Of a stretch of DNA of 39,299 nucleotides, positions 1 through 8,790 are shown one piece after another. A program made the translations under genes and the position numbers. Location: assembly GCA_945898055.1 (NCBI GenBank), contig CAMDGV010000039.1, positions 1 through 39,299 on the forward strand, read 5' to 3'. Under the pieces are notes generated by a model. It was not told the origin of the DNA and made no database searches. It was given only the letters and a program-made list of their open reading frames with translations. Source of the stretch: Akkermansia muciniphila. GTDB taxonomy: Bacteria; Verrucomicrobiota; Verrucomicrobiia; Limisphaerales; UBA9464. Position 1 is the stretch's first letter, and each line of letters opens with the position of its first letter.

Positions 1-147
1 TATGAGCTCCAAGTTTCAACCGGGCTGAACCCGGCAAACTGGGTGGCAACAGGAGCTCCCTTCCAGGATGTTGACGGTTTCAACAAAATAATATTGCCCA
101 AGGCATCACAAGACGCAGCGTTTTACCGCCTGCGCAAGGCCCAGTGA
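1..147 (+). CDS. C-terminal end of a secreted protein (partial)
   Basis: The window opens inside a reading frame that runs from base 1 to a TGA at 145-147 and gives 48 residues. The end reads FYRLRKAQ and is preceded by a pattern of LQ, then NW, then a glycine-rich stretch. The same pattern closes the secreted proteins at 32170-33750 (SFFRMIKP) and 4150-6102 (SFFRVKQ). This short beta-rich tail is common at the end of large secreted proteins in Verrucomicrobiota; its role is not known to me. A strong hairpin follows, which fits a transcript end. The function of the missing upstream part cannot be read. Confidence 0.75.
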   Translation, partial: YELQVSTGLNPANWVATGAPFQDVDGFNKIILPKASQDAAFYRLRKAQ

Positions 148-169
148 GCCTGTAAGTGGTTTTGGCAAG

Positions 170-204
170 CTCTCATCCTGTGATGCAAATGGGATGAGAG
201 TTTT
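170..204 (+). terminator. Rho-independent terminator
   Basis: A perfect 9-bp stem (CTCTCATCC at 170-178, GGATGAGAG at 192-200) is followed directly by TTTT. It sits 22 bases after the stop of the gene ending at 147. The remaining sequence up to the insertion sequence at 410 shows no convincing gene. Confidence 0.75.
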
Positions 205-401
205 GCTTTATTGATTCAAGGTTCCCGCGCTGGCGTGAGCAGAGAGGGGCGTAACCCCGACCAAAGCGCGCAAGTGCGCGGCGAACACTGCCGCGCTTCC
301 GATATTCCAGCGACGAGTGCGCCGTGGCTTCGTTGTAATTCCGCCACCAGCATGTGGCCAGGACTGGTGGCGATAGGGATTTTGCACAAGAAACGACTCA
401 T

Positions 402-409
402 AAAACAGT
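402..409 (+). repeat. Left target-site duplication of the ISL3 element
   Basis: AAAACAGT lies directly outside the left inverted repeat. Its partner at 1815-1822 is AAAACCGT, a 7 of 8 match. ISL3-family elements make 8-bp duplications. Confidence 0.65.
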
Positions 410-430
410 GGTTCCTAGCTACTTTCAGTG
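410..430 (+). repeat. Left terminal inverted repeat of the ISL3 element
   Basis: 21 bases beginning GGTTCCTAGCTAC. They pair with the reverse complement of 1794-1814 with two mismatches. Confidence 0.85.
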
Positions 431-432
431 GG

Positions 433-1755
433 TCAGTGGCACGGTAGGGCGTTCTTTCCGGTGACCAAGTAGAGCATGGTGGTCATGTACTCCACCGAAC
501 GGCATCCACGGGCTCGCCGCTTCACGGCAGAGAACAGGCTGTTGAGCCCCTCCCTAATCGGTCCTCAGCCCTTGGGTCCAGTGGGTCAAAATACCCTCCA
601 AGTGCGATTCGCGTAGAACGACACTTACTTTTCCCTTCCCGTTGTCTCATTCCAAAATGTTACCAAGACTAGGGCTGGATAAAAGCTGCTTTTTCCTGTG
701 TCGCTGCGCGTTATTTCACTTGGTGCAGACACGACACCTGCAGGGTAGGTCACGCGGAGGCGAGCATAGCGAGCCGGGGCGTGGCCTACTCGGGCCGCCG
801 GTTCGAGCAACTCCCCGGGCCGCTCTCGCATCGCCTGCACCCATGCGCACCAGTTTCCAAAAAGCTTCCTGGCCTCCTCGGCATCCTTCCGTCCGTAAAT
901 ACCTTGAAGCGCCCGCCTCATTTCGTAAGCCAAGCCTGTCACGCACGGCTTCTGGGCCATCGACTGCCACTTCTAGGCTTCCTTCTCCGTCCAGTGCACC
1001 AGGTTCTTGAGCCACATCCAGCGCGTGCGCTCCAACTGTTCCCGCCTCCCAGCGTCGGCCCAACTTTCGGCCTTGCGGACTTGGTCGCACGCCTCCACCA
1101 CATTCTGAATGACGTGGAACTTGTCGTACACCACTCGCGCGTTCCCGAGGTTTCCATTCATCCCCTGAGTATCGGCGGCGCTCATGTCGATAGCCGCAGG
1201 TTGGATCGCCTTGGCAATCAGATCCGCGAACACCGTGAGGTAGTTGTGCCCCTTCCGCCAGTTCATCTCGTCAGCCCCCACCCATACCACGTTGTCGAAA
1301 CTCAGCCGCGCATCCGCCGCCTTCACGTGGGCAAATAGCATCGGCCACATCCGCGAGTCGCTTTCTCCGAGAACCTGGCCGGCACGCTTCACCGGCATCT
1401 CCCGGATGAGGACCAGAGCAAAGGCCTCGAACTCCTAGGTGAAGTGCTTGCTGCGCCCCTCCCACGGCGGGGTCAGACGGTACACCTTGCTGTCGTCGCG
1501 ACCTCGCCCTTGTTGCAAAGTGCACACGATCACACCCTCCTTGTTGAAGGGGTTCAGGTGCCTCCACTGCATCGGTTCGACAGGGTCGTGGCAGACAACC
1601 GTGGTGCCGGCCCGCGCACTTTCTTCCGGCCATAACTCGACCGTCGCCTCAACCTTTAGGACAAATGCCGAGGTCTCCGGTTCAAGCCGCGCCTCAACCA
1701 CCCGCCCGCTCTTCCCAAGCCCCAGCAACTGTCCAAACGTCTGTTCTGGTGTCAT
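433..1755 (-). pseudogene. ISL3-family transposase, disrupted
   Basis: The original protein can be followed from an ATG at 1755 down to a stop at 433-435. The N-terminal part has conserved cysteines and histidines as in the ISL3 zinc-binding domain (TTVVCHDP, CTLQQGR). The DDE part follows, with GADEMNWRKGHNY at about 1270 and IDMSAADTQGM at about 1200, and the end carries EGLNSLFSAVKRRARG and EYMTTMLYLVTGK. The frame has two in-frame TAG stops (about 1435 and 973), then about 178 bp of foreign sequence (611-788), then a stop plus frameshift near 560. The order of blocks leaves no doubt about the family; the gene cannot give a full-length enzyme. Confidence 0.88.
611..788. repeat. Nested insertion with a REP-like inverted repeat
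   Basis: On the minus strand, transposase homology stops after LEPAARV (about 789) and resumes at ESHLEG (about 610). The intervening sequence has no counterpart in ISL3 transposases. It contains an 11-bp inverted repeat with one mismatch (745-755 GTAGGTCACGC, 779-789 GCGTGGCCTAC) enclosing a GGCGAGC...GCGAGCC core, typical of short palindromic REP-like units. The exact borders are inferred from protein homology only. Confidence 0.45.
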
Positions 1756-1793
1756 CGCTCGGCATCACCCGCCACCTGTCAAGCCCCCCTTTT

Positions 1794-1814
1794 CACTGGA
1801 AGTAGCGAGGAACC
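1794..1814 (-). repeat. Right terminal inverted repeat of the ISL3 element
   Basis: Its reverse complement is GGTTCCTCGCTACTTCCAGTG, matching the left repeat at 19 of 21 positions. Confidence 0.85.
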
Positions 1815-1822
1815 AAAACCGT
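1815..1822 (+). repeat. Right target-site duplication of the ISL3 element
   Basis: AAAACCGT, directly outside the right inverted repeat and matching 402-409 at 7 of 8 positions. Confidence 0.65.
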
Positions 1823-1960
1823 TAACATTTTATCAAATACTGGGAGATGACGATTCCATTCTAGTTTAAATTCCTACGGTTAAAAGCCAAGAAAGCCTGT
1901 CGACGAAAGAGATCATTGGAGGGAGCGCAGTCGACCAATAAGACTAAATAACTGCATTTT

Positions 1961-2785
1961 ATGAAATATTTGAAGAGCCATATCAGGCGAACGCAGCGAG
2001 ATCCATCAGCTTGGCAGAAGGGGTTCACCCTGATCGAACTCTTGGTCGTCATTGCCATCATCGCCATTCTGGCGGGCATGCTTTTGCCGGCGTTGTCGAA
2101 AGCAAAACTCAAGGCGCAGGGCATTTTGTGCATGAACAACACTAGACAGTTGAACTTGGCCTGGCTGATGTATGCCCACGATAACACTGACCGGATAGCT
2201 GATGAATTTGTCCCAGGATTCCTAGACTGGGGGCTACGCCAAGACAACACCAATACACAGTATTTGGTGGAGGAGCAATATTCCCCGCTGGCCAAATACA
2301 TTTCGAAATCAAAGAATATTTTCAAGTGCCCAGCGGACAAATTCCTCTCGGGTCCCCAAAGGAAAGCGCGCTGGAATGAGCGGGCGCGTAGCATGGCAAT
2401 AAACGCCGTCATGGGCTTTCCTTGGGCTAAGGCAACACCTTGGTATAATCCAGCAAACTGCACGATCTATGAAAAGCTCTCGGACATGAGAAAGACTCCT
2501 CCGAGTAACGCATGGGTCTTTGCCGATGAACATCCGGACGTCATAAACGACAGTTACTTGGTCATTGACATGAATACCCATTGGTTTGCTGACATCCCGG
2601 CAAGTTACCATAACGGTGCCTGCGGATTTTCATTCGCAGATGGGCATTCTGAGATCCATAAGTGGCAAACTTCCGCCGTGATACAACCCGTGACTTATGG
2701 TGCAGGATCTGGCTTTGGCGGGCCCGACCCCAAATCAGTAGATTTCCGGTGGGTATTTGAGCGGACCACTGAAGCACCGGAGTAA
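1961..2785 (+). CDS. Prepilin-type protein with H-X9-DG motif
   Basis: A 274-residue secreted protein. Residues 20-45 carry the type IV prepilin/pseudopilin signal: a G before [19 protein letters not shown], then LLPALSKAK. Prepilin peptidase would cut after that glycine and the helix would anchor the protein in the inner membrane or a pilus-like fibre. Near residue 216 there is H-N-G-(x)7-D-G (YHNGA...FADGH), the H-X9-DG motif that defines this expanded family (DUF1559-like, GspG-like). The start ATG at 1961 gives a leader of normal length; no Shine-Dalgarno site is visible. The next reading downstream is a decayed GHL6-like hydrolase copy, and a GHL6-like gene also adjoins the prepilin gene at 33812-34537. 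The true cargo or binding role of these proteins is unknown. Confidence 0.85.
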   Translation: MKYLKSHIRRTQRDPSAWQKGFTLIELLVVIAIIAILAGMLLPALSKAKLKAQGILCMNNTRQLNLAWLMYAHDNTDRIADEFVPGFLDWGLRQDNTNTQYLVEEQYSPLAKYISKSKNIFKCPADKFLSGPQRKARWNERARSMAINAVMGFPWAKATPWYNPANCTIYEKLSDMRKTPPSNAWVFADEHPDVINDSYLVIDMNTHWFADIPASYHNGACGFSFADGHSEIHKWQTSAVIQPVTYGAGSGFGGPDPKSVDFRWVFERTTEAPE

Positions 2786-2834
2786 CCTCGCCCTTTTTAT
2801 TGCCCGACTCATAATCATGACATCCGTTCACCAG

Positions 2835-4046
2835 CAGTTTAATCTCGGTGCGACCGTCGAGCATCAGGCCTCGACATTTCCGCGCAGTTGGTCCCACGGC
2901 GCCTCCTGGCAACCGCTCGCTCGAAACGATTTTCTCCAGAGTGATTTTTACGGTGAGTCCCTTCAAGGATCGTTCGTCCGCAAGGTGCTCGAAGATCTCA
3001 CGCCGCACCAACCCTTTGGCTATCAGACGAGCTTCTCCGTCGAACTTCGCGACCACAACGGCAAGAAATCCGAGTCGATCCTCGAAGCCAAAGCCAGTGC
3101 TGCCATCGCCGACGCCTCGGCGTTCATCTTTATCGACGCGATTTTGACCCTGTTGGCACGGGGAATCCGCACGCCCACGAACGTATGGCGGACCTAGCGG
3201 TGTACTACATCCTAGATTTCAAGTTCGACATGAAACAGAACAGCAAGTTGGCAATCCAGTGGATAAAAGTTGGCGGGAGGCCCGAGACTAAGTTTGACAT
3301 AATGAAAAACGGCAAACCCATCCCGCAAGCCGACACCGAAGCGGGCACGCACACCGACAGTTCTATGCTGGCCGCGCACTGTCTCATTGCCAAGCATCTG
3401 CTGTTCGGTGTCATCACGAAGAAGTCCCTCGCCACCAAACTGACGCGCGCGCAAGTGCTCGTTCTCTCCAACGTTCATTTCATGGATGCCGAGGAAGTCG
3501 GCACCATCCGCGACTGGGGGCATTCGGGCGGCGCGCTCTACGCTCGCGGCGGCACATCGCTCGTGAACCAACGCGGCCAGTTGCAGCCGGATTTCCTGCT
3601 GGCGGACGTCTTCGGCGTGTCCATTGCCAAGCCCGACGGGAGCGAACGCCAGCATTACATTGCGCCCACGTCAACTGACCGAGAACGCTTTCCTGGCTGG
3701 GACGCCAAATACCCGGCCTATATACGCGGCCCCGGCATGGAAGTGTGCGCCCGATCCGGTACGACGGCGCTCGCGACCACGACGATGCCCTGGCCTCCGT
3801 CCGCCCCGCGCGAATTCTTAAGCATCCACCGCAATCCACCGCAATCCACCGCAATCCACCGCAATCCGCCGTGGACGCCGACGGAGCAGCCCGAAGTTGT
3901 GCTGAATACCATCGGCAAAGGCCGCGGTATTTACTGCGCTCCTGCTCAATGGCAACGCACTGAAGTTCCGAGCATGCACCGGCGTAGCCACCTTCACAGC
4001 GCCGTGCCTAGAGTCGCCGTTAATGTGCGAACAAAACTTAGTCTGA
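2835..4046 (+). pseudogene. Decayed GHL6-like hydrolase copy
   Basis: This is a broken paralogue of the intact gene at 34563-36779. Shared blocks run in order: ATVEHQ, NDFLQ, SFVRK and SVELRDH (2848-3100); FIFIDAI; then, after a frameshift near 3150, HERM and DLAVYY; VLSNVH, GGTSLVN, HYIAPT and [11 protein letters not shown] (to about 3930); and finally, in a third frame, ALKFR and TFTAP ending at the TGA 4044-4046. Compared with the intact protein it lacks about the first 290 residues, about 20 residues after HERM and about 75 residues after IYCA. A 10-bp tandem repeat has also expanded in it. It follows the prepilin gene directly, so the pair may be a remnant of the same two-gene unit seen at 33.8-36.8 kb. 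Confidence 0.85.
3824..3870. repeat. 10-bp tandem repeat, about 4.5 copies
   Basis: The unit ATCCACCGCA is repeated head to tail four times and then decays. The intact paralogue has a single unit at this place (residues SIHSNPPW), so three extra units (30 bp, in frame) were gained in the decayed copy, probably by replication slippage. Confidence 0.85.
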
Positions 4047-4087
4047 AGATAAAACAAAAATAAAAAAAAACAGAAATCTTAAGGGCG

Positions 4088-4119
4088 ACTTTGTTGTAGT
4101 CTCCACATTAGAACAAAGT
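4088..4119. promoter_or_regulatory. Inverted repeat upstream of the repeat protein gene
   Basis: ACTTTGTT (4088-4095) and AACAAAGT (4112-4119) form a perfect 8-bp inverted repeat 30 bases before the ATG at 4150. It could be an operator or a leader hairpin. There is no T-run and no second copy, so this is a weak call. Confidence 0.25.
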
Positions 4120-4149
4120 AGTAGTACAGCAAAATATGAAACCACAATC

Positions 4150-6102
4150 ATGAAGAAATCTATCCTCTTGTTAGTTTTGGCAAAGGCTTTGGCCGTTGCA
4201 GCATTATCAGGTCTGTTTACGCTCCAATGTTTAGCCCAACCGAATATCAATGTACACAGCGGCAACGCGTCCCTAATACTTCACAATGCGCGTGCCAACT
4301 ATACCGGTCTCACCTTAACCTCGAACATCACTTATACCTTAAGTTATTGGGTAAAAGCACTGGCTGCAGGTACTAAAATTGGGGTTACATTGTCCACTAC
4401 AGTGCAAGGAAGCGGAACATTTACCGATGAAGGTTCCGCAGTTATGGCGGGGGGGTATCAATCATCCACAACTGCAGATGGCGAGTGGCACCAATACTTT
4501 GCAAAAATTACTCCCAATAAGACGTCCTCAATTTTTGCTTTCGGCATCGATGTAAGACCTTCACCAGCCTATATTGATGACGTTGTCTTGGTGTCAGCTG
4601 CTTCATCAGCCATAAATCTGGTTGCGGATCCAGGCTTCGAAGCCGCTTATCAGTCTCACTTTACTGGCGATGGGAATGGTTGGCCCACGGCAAACTGGGT
4701 GGACTTGCGCTGGACGAGTGAATATGCGTGGGACACTCACCAAAGTGGCCAACCGGATGGATCGAAAGCGCTTACTATTGAAGGAACCCCTGCCATTGCT
4801 CACAGCGGCTATGCGTCCCTCATTCTGCATACTGCGCGCGCCAACTATCATATCGGTTCCACCTTAACCTCGAATACGACATACACCTTAAGTTATTGGG
4901 TAAAAGCATTGGATGCAGGTGCTAAAATCGGGGTTACATTGGCTGATGACGTACCGGGAGTTTATCCCCCAATACTTCTAAATTTAAATTCAAAAGTTAC
5001 GGCGGGCGGCTATGGATCCTACACAAGTATAGATGATGAGTGGCATCAATATTTCGCGACTATTACTCCTACGGCGACGTCAGACCTTTTGACTTTCGGC
5101 ATTGATGTTAGACCACAACCAGCCTATATAGACGATGTAGTTCTGAGAGCAACTGGTTCAGCAGTAAACCTAGTTCAAGATGCCGGCTTTGAAACCGCCT
5201 ATCAGTCCCACTTTAATGGCGATGGGCAGGGTTGGCCCACAGCTAATTGGGTGGACCTGCGTTGGTACAGTGAATACGCTTGGGACACTCACAAATATGG
5301 CAATCCGAGTGGGCCCAAAGCGCTTTCTCTTGAGGGAATAAGCACCATTGTCAACCGCGGCAATAGGTCTTTAAGGGTTATTAAAGAGGCTGTCCGTGCC
5401 AACTATACGGGGCTCAGTTTGACGGCGGGCATAAATTACACGTTAACGTATTGGGTAAAGACCGAAACAGATGCTCCAATCGGGGTTACATTATCTACTA
5501 CAGTACCTGGAAACGGAACCTTCACGGACCTTGGTTCTGCCGTTATAGCTGGCGGTTACGCATCAAGCCGTGCGCCAGATGAAAACTGGAAGCAATATAC
5601 AGCAACCATCACTCCATCAATAACGACCAACATCTACGCCTTAGGCATTGATTGCAGACCGAAAATAAGTGATTTCTACATTGATGATGTGGTCCTGGTG
5701 GCGGAAGGATCAGCCTTAAATCTGGTTGGAGACCCTGGCTTTGAAACCGCCTATCAGTCCCATGTCAATGGCGATGGTAACGGTTGGCCAACGGCCAACT
5801 GGGTGGATCTGCGCTGGACGAGTGAATATGCCTGGCAAATTCACCAATACGGCAATCCAAGCGGACCTAGAGCCCTCTATATTGAAGCGGCACCACCAGC
5901 GGACGAAAGCCCGGTGCCGTCGACGGCGCCGACGCTTACCGTAACCAAGTCAGGCGCAAACTTGGTCCTGGACTGGTCCGGCGGAGGCACCCTGCAGTCT
6001 AGTAGCAGCGTGGACGGGACATTCAGTAATATCATTGGGTCCAGCAGTCCTTGGAATGTGGCGCCGACTAACTCTCAGAGCTTTTTCCGCGTGAAGCAAT
6101 AA
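4150..6102 (+). CDS. Secreted protein with three carbohydrate-binding-like repeats
   Basis: A 650-residue protein with a clear signal peptide (MKK, hydrophobic helix, cut near CLAQ, residue 30). The body is three copies of a 184-residue unit starting near residues 35, 217 and 401. Each begins with a SLIL/SLRV strand and RANY, then a jelly-roll-like block (TLSYWVK, IGVTL, AGGY, W.QY, IDDVVL) like CBM4/9-type sugar-binding modules. Each closes with NLV.D.GFE.AYQSH, GDG.GWPTANWVDLRW and SEYAW. The end is a short tail, LDWSGGGTLQ to SFFRVKQ, shared with other secreted proteins of this window. No catalytic domain is visible, so binding to a polysaccharide or the cell surface is the likely role. 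A fourth copy of the unit starts the next gene. The region looks richer in A+T than the operon that follows. Confidence 0.8.
   Translation: MKKSILLLVLAKALAVAALSGLFTLQCLAQPNINVHSGNASLILHNARANYTGLTLTSNITYTLSYWVKALAAGTKIGVTLSTTVQGSGTFTDEGSAVMAGGYQSSTTADGEWHQYFAKITPNKTSSIFAFGIDVRPSPAYIDDVVLVSAASSAINLVADPGFEAAYQSHFTGDGNGWPTANWVDLRWTSEYAWDTHQSGQPDGSKALTIEGTPAIAHSGYASLILHTARANYHIGSTLTSNTTYTLSYWVKALDAGAKIGVTLADDVPGVYPPILLNLNSKVTAGGYGSYTSIDDEWHQYFATITPTATSDLLTFGIDVRPQPAYIDDVVLRATGSAVNLVQDAGFETAYQSHFNGDGQGWPTANWVDLRWYSEYAWDTHKYGNPSGPKALSLEGISTIVNRGNRSLRVIKEAVRANYTGLSLTAGINYTLTYWVKTETDAPIGVTLSTTVPGNGTFTDLGSAVIAGGYASSRAPDENWKQYTATITPSITTNIYALGIDCRPKISDFYIDDVVLVAEGSALNLVGDPGFETAYQSHVNGDGNGWPTANWVDLRWTSEYAWQIHQYGNPSGPRALYIEAAPPADESPVPSTAPTLTVTKSGANLVLDWSGGGTLQSSSSVDGTFSNIIGSSSPWNVAPTNSQSFFRVKQ
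4252..5885 (+). repeat. Three 552-bp in-frame repeats
   Basis: Equivalent bases of the GDG.GW motif fall at 4669, 5221 and 5773, exactly 552 bp (184 codons) apart twice. DNA identity is visibly high over the conserved segments, so the copies arose by tandem duplication. A more diverged fourth copy has its motif at 6756 in the next gene. Confidence 0.85.
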
Positions 6103-6142
6103 GACGCTCGATCGGACCTGTCAGAAGCTGGTGAAGTCGTTT

Positions 6143-6171
6143 GGCCGTGTGAAAGATTCTCTCGCACGGCC
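6143..6171 (+). terminator. Possible terminator hairpin
   Basis: A perfect 7-bp stem (GGCCGTG 6143-6149, CACGGCC 6165-6171) starts 41 bases after the stop at 6102. There is no T-run, so it may act as a transcript-stabilising hairpin rather than as an efficient terminator. Confidence 0.35.
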
Positions 6172-6233
6172 TGCGACGAGTCGGAAATTAAATTTTTATT
6201 AATCTTATAGACGAGTCGAACAACGAAACAATT

Positions 6234-8000
6234 TTGAAAGGATTTATACTCCATTTAGTTACTGTGAAGGCCTTATTTGTAACAGCACTCTCGGTTCTGT
6301 TTACAATCATAGCCTTCACACAAACTGCCCACTGTGGTTTGGCGTCCTTAAGAGTGAACCAAGGGGCTGTCCGTGCCAAATGTACGGGTCCTAGCCTGAC
6401 AGCGGGCACAAATTATAATTTATTGTATTGGTTAAAAACTGAACCCGGGGCTCTGGTCGGGGTTAGATTTGCCACTTGGGTTCAAGGAGTTAACCCCGTA
6501 AAATCAGTTATTTACAACTCTGACGATATAGCTGGCGGTTACGCATCAAGCACAGCGTTAGATACTTATTTGAATTACTATTCAGCCATCATTTTTCCTA
6601 ATATAACGTCCAATATTTTCGCGTTCGGCATTGATTGCCGGGCGGTCACGAGTGGTTTTTATCTTAATGATGTTGTCTTGGTGGCCGACGGATCAACCGC
6701 AAATCGGGTGGCGAACCTCGGCTTCGAAACCGCATTTCAATCCCATTTCAAAGGCGATGGTACTGGTTGGTCGAATGCCAACTGGGTGAACCTGAGTTGG
6801 ATGAGTGCATATGCTTGGCAAGTCCACCAGTATGGCAATCCAAACGGGCCAAAAGCCCCCTATATTGAACGTACGCTGGTGCCAAGAGTGCTGCTGCTCC
6901 CCACGGTGGTTTCCTCCACATTGCGCGCGACTGGGACGGGAGTAACGGTTGTGTTTTCCGTGCCGGTCACTGCGTCCACGGCCGCCAATGTGAGCAACTA
7001 CGCCCTCAATAACGGCGGCACAATCAGCGGAGCGAGCATCAACCTTGATGGCACGACGGTGGTGCTGATCACTTCGCCGCTGTCGAATTCTGTAACCAAC
7101 ATTCTGACCACTAACAACGCGCAGGAGGAAACCGGCATTCCGACAATCGCCGTCAACGCTCAGGTCAGGATGACATCCCTCTCTGTTTGGGTTACCGCGC
7201 ACAACGGCGCACCGACCCTACGGGTCGATGACAGCCCGCAGACCGAGCCGGGTTATAGCCATTACGGAGTGGACTGGGGGTACATCACCAATTTTATCCA
7301 ATTTAGAACGCGCCTGTTTGACTTCCACAGCACGGCCAGCGCGTGGGACTGCGGCAACGTGCCGACCACGTCGGACTACTCCAACTTCGACCAGAGTTTC
7401 TGTTTCTCCCGCATATTGTCCGCCAACTCGAATGCCTTGATCATACCGTGCCTCGATATTGGGACGCCCACTTGGTGGCTGACCAACCCTCTTTCAGAAT
7501 GGGAACTCACCGAGAACGGAACCACTGATTACACAAATTCGAACGGCATCCGACCAATAAGCGGTCCGTTTCCCGGTCTGACCTTGACGCTCTGGCGTCA
7601 GGAAATGGGGGATGCCATTGATCGGTTGAACAATCCTATCGAAGCGAGGGGTTGGATGAATCACTTCGCTGGATTCAAGATTTCAGGGTTGATGACCGAG
7701 GAGTGGTATCGCTGGAGCAGTCGGGGCAATTCAGAATTAACTAGCTACAGCACGAACACGGTTAACGCCTTCCACGAATGGCTTAAGAACCATTACAATA
7801 ACGATCTCACTGCGCTGCGGCCCTCTTGGAACTCCCTAGTGGTTACTTTCGAAACAGCCCAAGTGCCCACGGCAGCAATGCGCCGGAACAATTCGGGCAC
7901 CCGCAATTTCCGGAACCCGCAACCCGCAGACCGAACACTACGAGCGGTAGCATTAAATTCTATGGAGCTAGGCAATAGGGACCAAAGGTATGATTCCTAA
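6234..8000 (+). pseudogene. Truncated secreted GH42-like hydrolase with CBM-like domain
   Basis: The frame starts with TTG at 6234; the following signal peptide (KGFILHL..., cut near FTQTAHC) parallels that of the preceding gene. Residues about 35-215 are a fourth copy of the carbohydrate-binding-like repeat (AGGYASS, FGIDC, GFETAFQSH, ANWV.LSW). Residues about 220-315 look like a bacterial Ig-like domain. From about 325 on the sequence matches the intact hydrolase at 23992-26340: TPTWWL against [18 protein letters not shown] against [12 protein letters not shown], then AFHEWLK, SWN, FRNP. Homology stops near 7920, about 300 residues into the catalytic region. The frame then runs as nonsense to 8000, overlapping the next gene by 11 bases. 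The catalytic half that is missing makes activity unlikely, though the binding part could still be secreted. Confidence 0.75.
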
Positions 8001-8772
8001 TCCGCTTCGCAAAAAGCTGCAGGATCGTCAGACCACTTATGGTCTTTTGGTCACGATCGAAAGTCCCAACGTCACCGAACTGGCCGACACGCTGGGCTTC
8101 GATTGGGTCGTCGTCGACATGGAGCACGTGCATTTTAATTACCGCGAAGTGATGGAACATGTGCGCACGGTCCGAGGCTGCGAGACTCCCGTCCTAGGGC
8201 CCGTACCCGAAGTTCAGCAGAGCCCCATTAATCGAGCGTTGGACATCGGGGCGCATGGCGTTTTGTTGCTCCTGGTGCGCAATCGCGCCGACTTGGAGAG
8301 GGGTTTTTGTTTTGGCCGGTATCCCACAAGGGGTGAGCGAGGTGTGGGCGGTGAACGCGCGGTGAAATGGGGATTGGGCTTTGACGAATATCTTGGTTAC
8401 GCAAACGAGGTGTTAATGATCACACCCAGTACCGAAACACGCGAGGCCGCCGAGAGCATTGACGACATCCTTGGTGTCCCCAGCTTGGAAGCCATCTTTT
8501 TTGGCCCGGCTCACCTCTCGGCCACCTACGGGCATCTCGGGCAATGGGAAGGGGCTGGCTTGGCGGAAAAGATTCTGGAGATTCGCGGCAAAGCAGCGGC
8601 CAAAGGCATTGCGTCCGGCGTGATGTCGCGCAGTGTCGAAACTTCACTTTTGCGCCGCGACCAGGGTTTCAACATGAACGCCCTTAGCCCCGTCCTTGAT
8701 CTGATGATTCGCGCGATTCGGGGAAACCTAGAAAAACTTGACCAACTGGTGACTCCGAAAGTTTGGTTTTAA
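7990..8772 (+). CDS. HpcH/HpaI aldolase family protein with altered active site
   Basis: A 260-residue TIM-barrel protein of the family that splits 2-keto-3-deoxy sugar acids or 4-hydroxy-2-oxo acids into pyruvate (or a relative) and an aldehyde. Family landmarks are present: DMEH at 43-46 (catalytic His46), RALDIGAHGV at 82-91, RYP.RG.RGVGG at 110-121, TETREA at 148-153 (metal ligand Glu149) and FFGPAHLS at 170-177. Two key residues differ from E. coli HpaI by gapless alignment: the substrate-binding Arg70 is Pro71 (8200-8202, CCC), and the second metal ligand Asp175 is His175 (8512-8514, CAC). It heads the catabolic operon, 18 bases before the aldehyde dehydrogenase gene that could take its aldehyde product. 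It may be an aldolase with altered chemistry or a losing copy. Confidence 0.85.
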   Translation: MIPNPLRKKLQDRQTTYGLLVTIESPNVTELADTLGFDWVVVDMEHVHFNYREVMEHVRTVRGCETPVLGPVPEVQQSPINRALDIGAHGVLLLLVRNRADLERGFCFGRYPTRGERGVGGERAVKWGLGFDEYLGYANEVLMITPSTETREAAESIDDILGVPSLEAIFFGPAHLSATYGHLGQWEGAGLAEKILEIRGKAAAKGIASGVMSRSVETSLLRRDQGFNMNALSPVLDLMIRAIRGNLEKLDQLVTPKVWF

Positions 8773-8790
8773 CTCAACACTGATAAGCTT

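Larger units (their letters stand above)
410..1814 (-). mobile_element. ISL3-family insertion sequence, inactivated
   Basis: The element is about 1405 bp, bounded by 21-bp terminal inverted repeats (410-430 and 1794-1814) that match at 19 of 21 positions and start with GGTTCC. It is flanked by an imperfect 8-bp direct repeat (402-409 and 1815-1822), as expected for ISL3 transposition. It holds a single transposase frame on the minus strand, which is interrupted by stops, a frameshift and a small nested insertion. The ends are well preserved while the gene is dead, so it could at most be moved by a transposase acting in trans. Confidence 0.85.

Noticed and set aside
211-447. 78-codon frame before and into the ISL3 element
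   Set aside because: It crosses the left inverted repeat of the insertion sequence, has no recognisable motif and no ribosome-binding site; a chance frame.
3824-3870. Short regular repeats as a possible CRISPR array
   Set aside because: The units are 10 bp with no spacers and lie in a decayed gene; this is slippage, not CRISPR.
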